Assembly: GCF_947623445.1 (NCBI RefSeq)
Contig: NC_135247.1
Location: forward strand, 7,318,501-7,382,500
Direction of reading: 5' to 3'
Source: Clavelina lepadiformis
Taxonomy: Eukaryota > Chordata > Ascidiacea > Aplousobranchia > Clavelinidae
Length of the DNA: 64,000 nucleotides
This document shows positions 55,832 through 64,000 of this stretch, piece after piece (the first letter of the stretch is position 1; the number at the start of each line of letters is the position of its first letter). Both the position numbers and the translations under genes were made by a program. Under the pieces are notes generated by a model. It made no database searches, was not told where the DNA came from, and saw only the letters and a list, made by a program, of their open reading frames with translations.

Positions 55832-58800
55832 TCAGTTTGCTCTTATAGCTGTGGCTTGGACGTCATCAAGGACATTTCGAAAAGATTCGACAGACACCTG
55901 ACCCCTGCTCCGTGGATCACGTGATACAGCGATTTTCCAAGCCTCGTCAAACATTTCTGACGTCATTTCAATTCCAATATTACTGAAGATTCGCTTCAAC
56001 TTAAAATAAACGTAATTGTCCTTGATAAAAACATTCAAATGCAGGGAAACATTTATATGCATCTTATGCTTCTTTTTTACGAATTACAGGTTAAATATAA
56101 AAATCACATGACCGTCTACTGCTATTTCATGTAATAAAGCAGTTGATAACTCACTTCGTCCCTGGATCTCGGTTGAAAAAAATCATATTCGTAAACTCCT
56201 TTTTGTGAGTAAATGGAAGGATTCACCAAACCATAGGCGTCAGATTCGTCACCATAATTTACGTGATCACTAACTCTTCTGCAACAACAAGCAACAAATT
56301 GCACAGCATATTTGAAATAAAAAGCAAAACTAAAAATAATAAGATCAATGCTGGTCTATGAAAACGAACTGAAACAAGCGGAAGTCGCCCAGTTTACCTC
56401 AAATTTGGAGCTGCTTTGTCAGCGCGAACGGTCGGAATGCCATACACGCGATATTCCTGTGTGCTCACTCCACCCAACGCTGAAGATCCAATTACCGATG
56501 ACGACGTTTTATGCTGCGTAATTGCCCGATCAATCTGCTTCTTTATAGTTGGTGTCTCAGGAACGGGAAGTTCTTTTCCAGCTACAAACAATTAAATAAT
56601 TTTTCCGTTTTTGCTGCGCTAATTCCCATATTTTTACGCCAGCGGTAATGGTGACGCTAATGGGCAAAATGCTTGAGAAGCACTTACCATTTCACACTTA
56701 GAATGTTTCGGTAATCCATACGAAGATTACTTGGTTTTAATGCAAGATCATGGTTTTTTCATTCCTAGCCTACATTTCTTACTTTTTTTGTCTGCAGGTA
56801 GAGGCATTTTGTCCTTCCAGTTGAGGAAATTGGCAAACTTTAGATAATCGATAAGAAGACCGTTTCCTGCTGTATCTTTTTCTTCACTAGAAGAGCAGTA
56901 AGACATTAGCAAACTCAGCATCTCATCTTCGATTGGAACGTTAAGCTGATAACAGACATCACGCAACTCCTGTCCGTCTATATAGCCGTCTTTATTCTAC
57001 AGATTAAAGTAAACACATTGTTATGCAGACATTATATTTTTTTTTGCAATAGTTCGCACATTTTCAGACTTTAAATGTGATAAATTAGTCCTCTCTTTTA
57101 CCAAAATAAGTTCATCTACCTTATCGTAATGGGCGAAAGCTTGAGAAAGGTCATTGAAATTATGGTAGTTTGCTTTCTTAAGATGCTGTCTAATGGCGTG
57201 CATTACACCACGTTCACGGTCTCTTCCTCTCATATAAGAATCAGGTGATCTACCATGTAGCAAATCACCAGCTCCATATTCGTCTGGTCGAAGCATTATG
57301 CCAAAAATATGGCCAGACTCGACGTTGAGGGTGTCAACAATTCTAACAAAATTGTAGTAACAACGTAAATATCAATATTATAAGAATGGTAAGTACAGTT
57401 GCTGTAAGTTTAATACCATTTGGTTGACTTTAACTTACGGATCATGGACTGTTCCAAGCTGCGGTTGAGTCCGTTCTCTAAAGTCATCTGCCCTTTTTGA
57501 TACTACTTTTGCACCCTTTTCGCTGACATATAAAAATTATCGGCATGAATTTGTTTACTGAGTCACTGGTTACTTATTCAAAACGTGAAGCTGGTTACCC
57601 GTTATTTGATTACTTATACAGCAGCCACGTGTTGTAAAAATAATGATTTTAAATAAATTTAACTTTTTCGCCGATAAAATGATTTTAATAAGCCGCCATT
57701 GTTAAAATTGTCATAACATGTAAATTTTCAATGTTAGTTTCCAAATACACTTTTAATTCTTATAAACATAATTTGGTTCTATATAAATTAATTGAAATTT
57801 AATTTAGTGTATGCTATTTTTTATTTTGTTTAAAATTATTTCATTTTTTAAAAATTTCTTTTAATTAACATTCTATCTGAACTTTTATTAGTACTTTATA
57901 ATAATCTCAATTTGTGAAAATTTGTTCAACCGTACACTAATTATTGTACATTTTTTAAAATCATACCTTTTCCCACAGTAACAGTAGATAGTAATTTAAC
58001 AAGTAATGAACTTGAAATATAAATAAGTTAATAGCCAAGAAATTGGTAATCAAGTTCATGCCCGTCAAAAAAATATATCGAACAAATGTAGTATATCATG
58101 AATTTATTTTGATAAAATAAGTTAAGAATGAAAAGAAAGGTAGCAAGAGCAAAAACAGGAAGAATTTAAAGCAGTGTTGACAGTATTAAAAATAAACGAA
58201 AAATCAAATCATAACATTACGTTTGACTACAAACATTGCTCTTTTGCTGAAATGCTAATATGTTAAATCTATTTTTGTACTTCGCTTCATGTCTGGTGCA
58301 TTTGAAACCTACGCATGGCATAGAAAAAAATCTTTTGTGTCAATTTAAGTCCTATTTATACGCTTGAGTGATTTTTAGCATCGTAAGTTCACATCCTGAT
58401 ACAGGTAAATGTAAACATAAGTACATACAAGGTATAAACATTTAAACCAAAATAAGGCTTTGTAGATTAGTACTTACGCCTTAGTATCATGCAACCATTT
58501 CAGGGACTTTGCAGTGTTTTTACCTTCATTTGAATGTGGTGTTGCAACACCATAACATGAATCTCTAGTAAATTGACTCCAGTCATACCTGCATATTATC
58601 AGCAAGAAATAGTTTAGTAAAAACACCCAACAGCTGTTACCAATACTCACTATGATTAATTAAAAAAGTAACATACTACAAAAGAAAGCTCTTTCAAGTC
58701 ATGATGATTTAATAACTATCTTTTTTCCTGGAAATTCAAACACAATAGAACATAGAAAAATAATGCCAAACGACTTTGCAAAATATTGGAAGCCTGTAGT

Positions 58801-60551
58801 TACATACTATAGCTGTAAATCTTTTCTGCTTTTTCATATGCTTGCTATAACTATCTTTTCTTTTCTAGTTGTCTCCTGTAAATCAAGGATAGTTGCTGAT
58901 AATGTCAAAACCGGAGCAAATTGAGGAAAGCTTGTTCTAACTTCACCTGAGCTAAAGTTGTATTCTTCTCAAAGTAACACCATTTTCATAATACTAGTCT
59001 ATATTGTTAGTGTGCTTTGGAACACTTAATTTACTTGAAGCAAAAATAAATATTGAGAATAAAAGAAGCACCAAACATTACCTAAACACAAGAAATGTTA
59101 CTGGCATAAAAAATCTTGACTTCAAGATCAATTTTGTACCTCAATCAACAATTGATAAATTAACTCTTAATAAGCAATGCAGCCATTTCTGTTTGCCATT
59201 CTCATGCTATCATCCATAAGAATATTATGAAGAACAACAAGGAATGACATTAATTTAAGCTTACTTCAAGTATGAACCACTAACTACTTAAATGCGATGT
59301 GAATATTGCTTTACCCACTATTTGAACAAACATTTATTTGGTATTTTTGTACTTTCTAAAACCAATACTTCTCACACTTGGCCTTACATTTATGTATATT
59401 AAGCCTTAGCCCTTACGCAATAATATCTTTTAACCAAAATCAAGTGTAAACTACCGACCACAATATAAATATTTGTACTGAGTTACAAGCTTGTCAAAAA
59501 TGACTTACTTTCTGTCATACATTTCACCAACATTGTAATCATTGTGACTGATGACATATTTCTCATGGGCAATTTGACTCTCAGATTCAACTTCATTACT
59601 TGTTTTTTCAGGATTAACTACTTCTCCAGCGGTTCCATCTAAATAAACATGATAATGTCCATTTTATTACAAATAGGGCATAAGAGTTTGAAAAGTCAGA
59701 TGAAAAAATGGCAAATATTATAATATCAAAACAAACAAGAAAAATGTCAAGATCTTTTTTCCAACACCAGCAATGTAATAATAGGAAATATCTGTTGATA
59801 TGTAATGGAAAAATTAAATTTGACGAAAGTCAGGTGTAAAATAAAACAATTGTAATATCTTTTTAAAAACGATTGTCATGAAACCTAGAAACTAAATTCC
59901 TGCTACTTACTAAATTTGGTGGGCTTTCCAAAGGTTGTTATGAGCTTGTCCATGGAACTTGGCATGTAAGCACTATTATCTCGTGGCTTACCAAGAGGCT
60001 TTTCCTTTTTGCTTAAATATAACGACTCCTTTTTATCATCAACTCGAGCTTTAAATAAAGACTTAAATTGAGGATTAACCAAATCTTTAGCCTGCAAATT
60101 AAAATTTTTGCATTAATAATTAATCAAATGGTTAAAGCTTTTCCTGCCAACATGTTCAATGACATACTGCCATACCTTTAAAGAACCTGCAGTATTAATG
60201 CCATGGTAAAACAATGATGCTAAATCATCATCATTTGCTCTTCCATGATGGACTCTTTCAGTCCCCACAACTGGACGTCCCACATTTGTATTACAAAACT
60301 TCTCAACAATTGGTGGAACTGGTGGCTGCAAAGTACACAAATGGTATTGACTTAAAGCGAAAATCTCTGCAGAAGAGTGTAATATGATTCTAACAGTGTG
60401 CATGAAACTTCTGATGAAAATTTTGTCAGTTTCATACCTCAGCACCTCGTTCGTGTATGCATTCACTTGCTGTACCACCTTGGTCAAACAATTTTCCTGC
60501 AGGTGCAAGTTTTGGAGTAGTGTCCCGGTATTTTCCTGCATTGCTTTGCAT
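55832..60551 (-). CDS. EFHB: EF-hand domain-containing family member B (11 exons, 567 aa)
   Basis: Exons in transcript order: 60551-60438, 60325-60176, 60091-59911, 59638-59509, 58588-58478, 57522-57439, 57342-57120, 56996-56783, 56581-56398, 56278-56155, 56020-55832. Family landmarks: GKYRDTTPKLAPAGKL at the start, PPVPPIVEKF, KPLGKPRD, MDKLITTFG, YVISHNDYNVGE, GVATPHSNEGKNTAKSLKWL, LLHGRSPDSYMRGRDRERG, ANFLNWKDKMPL, YGIPTVR, RVSDHVNYGD, NPSIYSQKGVYEYDFF, and VSVESFRNVLDD at the end. The first EF-hand loop is canonical (DKNKDGYIDGQE, residues 330-341). The second (about 363-384) has lost its acidic ligands and has Lys384 in place of the final Glu. EFHB proteins are microtubule-inner proteins of motile cilia and flagella. 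The human protein has a long extra N terminus that is absent here. Confidence 0.95.
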
Positions 60552-62737
60552 ACTTACAGTCTTACGATTCTTTTTCTTGTAAAAAGTAAACAAAATAGCA
60601 ATCCAGTGTTTCCATCAAACAATGCAAAATGAAGCTAGGCTTACTTTTGTACTAGCCAACAGCTAACTTTTTACCGTAGTTTACACACAGAATCAGTTTT
60701 TGTTTTAAAACTTGCGTGCTTACAGACCTAGCCTACTAAGAATCCTGTGAGGCAGTTACCTTAATCAGTAACAAATAGAAAACTGTGCTGTTTTTTGATC
60801 CAATGAAGGAAAAATGCAAGAAACACTGTAAACACACTTGAAGTCTGGCTTCAGTAACAACCGAAACACTTTTTGAAGTGACTAAGTAAGCCAATAGGTG
60901 CACCTCTTTGCTAAGGACAAGTGAATTGTGAATTGCTAATAACAAGTGACCAAGTTACTGAGCTATTGGTGTAATTTATGCACACATTTTTTATTTGTTT
61001 TTTTTTATTGTATTGTCCGAATTAAGAACTGCTCATCAAGATTACTGAATAAAAGCTAGTGTCATTAATGCCCAGCCCATGGACATTTTAACGGTAGTGC
61101 CACCAGGTAGCCTATTATCCAGATTAGAAAGTTTACTATTTTTGGGTGAGAAATCAGACGTGTAACAAAATGAAACATCAGACATAACCATCCTATACAT
61201 GTAGCCTATTTCTTTTTAGTCCTCCAAATTTTAATTACCAAACTTTCCAACCTGGCTTAGCCTATAGCAAATATGGGTCGTATCATTGAAAAATGCAAGC
61301 CCAGCATCTTAAGCCTCTAACTTAACTAATCGGCTACACAGCCAACATTAAAGTAAGATTTCTAAAATTATTACCTATAGGCTAACGGTAACAAAATAAA
61401 TCTAGTTTAGGTTTCAGTGCTACGCCTATAATATTCGACAACCATCAAATACAAGACACCATTGGTAAAATACAGAAATTTATTGATAGCCTAAACTGTT
61501 AAAGCTCACCCGAATAGGTTAACAAAGAAATAATGTTGCAGAAGTAATTTATGTATTTCACCAATGGTGCCTTGTAGTTGATGTTATTATGCCTGTTGGC
61601 AACCATAGGCCTAGTATTTTTAATATTATCCTACACTTGGATATTTTATACTTGTGCAATTCCACATGAAGGCCTGAATGAGGGAGTTAAGGTAAGGCCT
61701 AATACAAAATTATGATATGATGACGTAACAATTCTTCTATACTCTATTCTGCTATGGAGTGCAAAAATACACTCTATTTTTTCGGTAAAATAATGACAAG
61801 AAATACTTAAGAAATGTATGACATTGCATATCTATTGTTATTATTGTCTCAGGAAGGCAACGACCGACACGAACCAACATGCATGTGTTTTATTGTGCTA
61901 TAATTACAACGGTTAGCATCGTAATTTTTGCTCCGCACAGTTAATGGCGAAAAATAAACAATAGGCCTACAATGCGCTTATGGTTTTCAAAGGAAAAGGG
62001 TAGCCTTATGGTTGCTTGGGAACAACGACATCACAAAACTTTTCAAAACGAAATCAAACCAAACTTATTAAAAACGAAATTAGCCAAACTGGAAAATAAA
62101 AACGCAAAATTTACCAAGGCAAAAAAAAATTAAAAGAGTATTGCAAATAAAAGATTTTATGTTTGAGTTGATTGCATCACCAAACACACCAATGGAACCT
62201 TGATTGGACTATAGGCTACCTACAGCCTATAAAGCACAGGTGGGCAAATGTATTCAATGGAAGAGCCATTTGCAGAAAATACAAGTACCAGAGAGCCTCA
62301 AAATTATTTCAATACAAAAATGTTTTTTTTCGTTTTTTGCTAGCATTAGATGTCATCGTTTTCGTTTTGCAGTGTATTTATGTAGACTAAACTGAGCTAA
62401 GCTTACTGTCTTAGCAATGAAATTGCGTTGACTTGCTGTTAACTAACTCTTCGGATTCTATGTTTAGTGTTACGTCATAAACGAAATGCTGGCCTAAATA
62501 AAGAAAAGAAAAAGAGAGAAACGTTCATAAACTGTACTCTTGGTAGCCTTTACAATTTTTTTGGAATTTTACGATTCGCCTGGAAGAGCCACAAAAAACA
62601 TGCGAGTCTGGGTCTGGGGTCTGAGGGTAATAATTAAATCTGGGTCCATAATTAAATCTGGGTCCCGAAAAAAGATTAAAAACTGACATAAGTCACGAAT
62701 TTAGTTGTAGTGGTTAATTTTTGTTATTTTTTCCTGA
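60552..62737. other. Gene-free stretch upstream of EFHB
   Basis: This includes the EFHB promoter side. Short frames only. A CAGGTGGGCAAA-like sequence at about 62236 resembles a hAT terminus but has no partner end. Confidence 0.4.
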
Positions 62738-62793
62738 TGCGGTCCAAAGAGATTTAAACACATTAAACAGTGTTTAAATCTCTTTGTGCGGTC
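62738..62793. repeat. 42-bp perfect palindrome flanked by a 7-bp direct repeat
   Basis: CAAAGAGATTTAAACAC (62745-62761) and its exact reverse complement (62770-62786) enclose an 8-base loop. The hairpin is bordered on both sides by TGCGGTC (62738-62744 and 62787-62793), which looks like a target-site duplication. No gene is near. Confidence 0.75.
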
Positions 62794-63176
62794 ACACTGG
62801 TGGCGAACCGATGCCAAGTTTTATAATGAATACTAAGTAAATAAATAAATATATGTTCTGAAGACCTTGCCGTCAGTTTGCTACTATTCCTGATAGGCTT
62901 ACATAGTAATTTCTTTTACATTATCTTAAGGTGTTTTAATTTTTATTTAATTACAATGTGTCATGAAAAATAAACTTGAAACTTGATAAAAACGGTTATA
63001 GCTTCAGTCATTGCATACAATCAATTTCAAAAGAGCAGCCCTAACATTCAGCACTTCATTTTTATTGATTCAGACCGAAATCTTCGATGCAACTCGTCCC
63101 GAATTTTGCCTACTCAAAAATGTTAACCCTATATTAGCTGTTCTTTTAATTCAATATGGTGCAACGTACCCTAGTC

Positions 63177-63582
63177 CAGGGGTCGACGACTTTCTCGCAC
63201 AGCGGACCGGTTTATATCAGGCATCATTTTGCCGTCCGGTTTTCAATAAAGTGAAAAATGTTTGGGGCATACAAATTTATTACAACTCATCCGTCATCAT
63301 GACACGGATTGATTGATTAACCATGACATGAACTCTCACTGCCTGAAATAGCTGTTATTAAAAATTAGATCACACATTACAAAAAAACAATGTCCGTTGT
63401 TACGACTACGGAACCAATTATTATAACTAAGGCTTTTCACTTGAATTTTGTTGACAACGGGCCCCACGCTTATAAAACATTCTTTCTATGTTAGGCCTAC
63501 TAATGTGGTGTTTCCGGGTGGCCCAGTAAAAATTTCTTGCGGATTGGTACTGAGCCGTGGCCCGGTGGTTGCCGACTCCTAG
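63177..63582. mobile_element. Decayed hAT-type element
   Basis: The left end CAGGGGTCGACGAC, followed by 'gcacagcggaccgg', resembles the CAGGGGTCGGCAACC termini of hAT elements. The right end 'ggcccggtggttgccgactc' followed by 'ctag' is its reversed counterpart. No target duplication is readable and both ends carry mutations. Confidence 0.55.
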
Positions 63583-64000
63583 TTTTATTGTGTAGCGCTC
63601 CCAACAAATGGAAGTCACAAAGTAACTTTGATTTAACAGAAAACAAGAGATATTAAAGAATTAAGTTTTAAACAAAATTAATTTTGCAAAACAAATATGC
63701 CGTTAAATCTACAATCGATGAACAAAAATAAATAAAAATGTAAAAACGCCTTTGGCCTAATAAATTAAATTTATGAGAAAGAATGGCCCAACGCTTCTAT
63801 TTCCACTAAATACGCTAGTGAGTGGACCTCATAGAGTGTGGCCTGGTCTGAAGAGAACGGGCTTATGATAATAGCGCTTCTCCTATTTTCACACATTTTA
63901 TTTCTAAAGTGGTGACTCCAGCGCATAGACATCTTATAAGATATATATGGGCAAGCCCACCCCCCCCTCCCAAGCAATAAGTATGTACAGTACAGTACAG
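63583..64000. other. Gene-free stretch to the window end
   Basis: A short block 'atagacatcttataag' near 63927 resembles part of the dispersed repeat found at 1846 and 13800. The end shows a small GTACA repeat. Nothing else is recognised. Confidence 0.4.

Noticed and set aside
62204..62395. Open frames and a CAGGTGGGCAAA-like hAT terminus
   Set aside because: No second terminus or duplication exists, and the two overlapping frames have no protein-like pattern.

Overview
This is an AT-rich animal genomic window. All five recognisable genes are split into many short exons with GT-AG introns, and the spaces between them are full of small DNA transposons. The gene set (PA2G4, a Spinster-like transporter, two cGMP-dependent kinases, EFHB), the compact introns and the base composition suggest an invertebrate deuterostome, most likely an ascidian of Ciona type. 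That assignment is inference; nothing in the sequence fixes the species.

Layout. 1-580: decayed MULE-type transposase. 850-6880: no gene, with degenerate repeats and a hAT MITE carrying an intact 8-bp target duplication. 6889-11807 (+): a complete PA2G4/EBP1 gene of 9 coding exons (396 aa). Its fourth intron holds a hAT element inserted inside the terminal repeat of a piggyBac-like element. 12180-17400: two more hAT MITEs, the second copy of an unidentified repeat of about 620 bp, a hammerhead-like motif, an (AT)n tract and a 740-bp long-inverted-repeat element. 18740-24363 (+): a Spinster-like MFS transporter with two alternative versions of its penultimate exon. 26446-33080 (-) and 39218-45209 (-): tandem paralogous cGMP-dependent protein kinases, separated by 6 kb that holds a broken Ty3/gypsy integrase. 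45210-52430: no gene, with an 802-bp palindromic element. 52431-54071 (-): an unrecognised, cysteine-rich, single-pass membrane protein. 55832-60551 (-): EFHB, a ciliary microtubule-inner protein family. 60552-64000: no gene; a micro-palindrome with a target-site-like repeat and a decayed hAT end.

How the genes relate. Only the two kinases are linked by descent. Nine of their eleven shared coding exons have identical lengths and all shared exons keep the same phases. They differ mainly at the N-terminal dimerisation/targeting part, in the pseudosubstrate exon, and in the linker before the kinase. Both kinases carry Gly in the second cyclic-nucleotide pocket where most cGMP kinases have Thr or Ser. 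All gene models were assembled by hand from exon phase, splice sites and family similarity; no alignment or transcript data were available.
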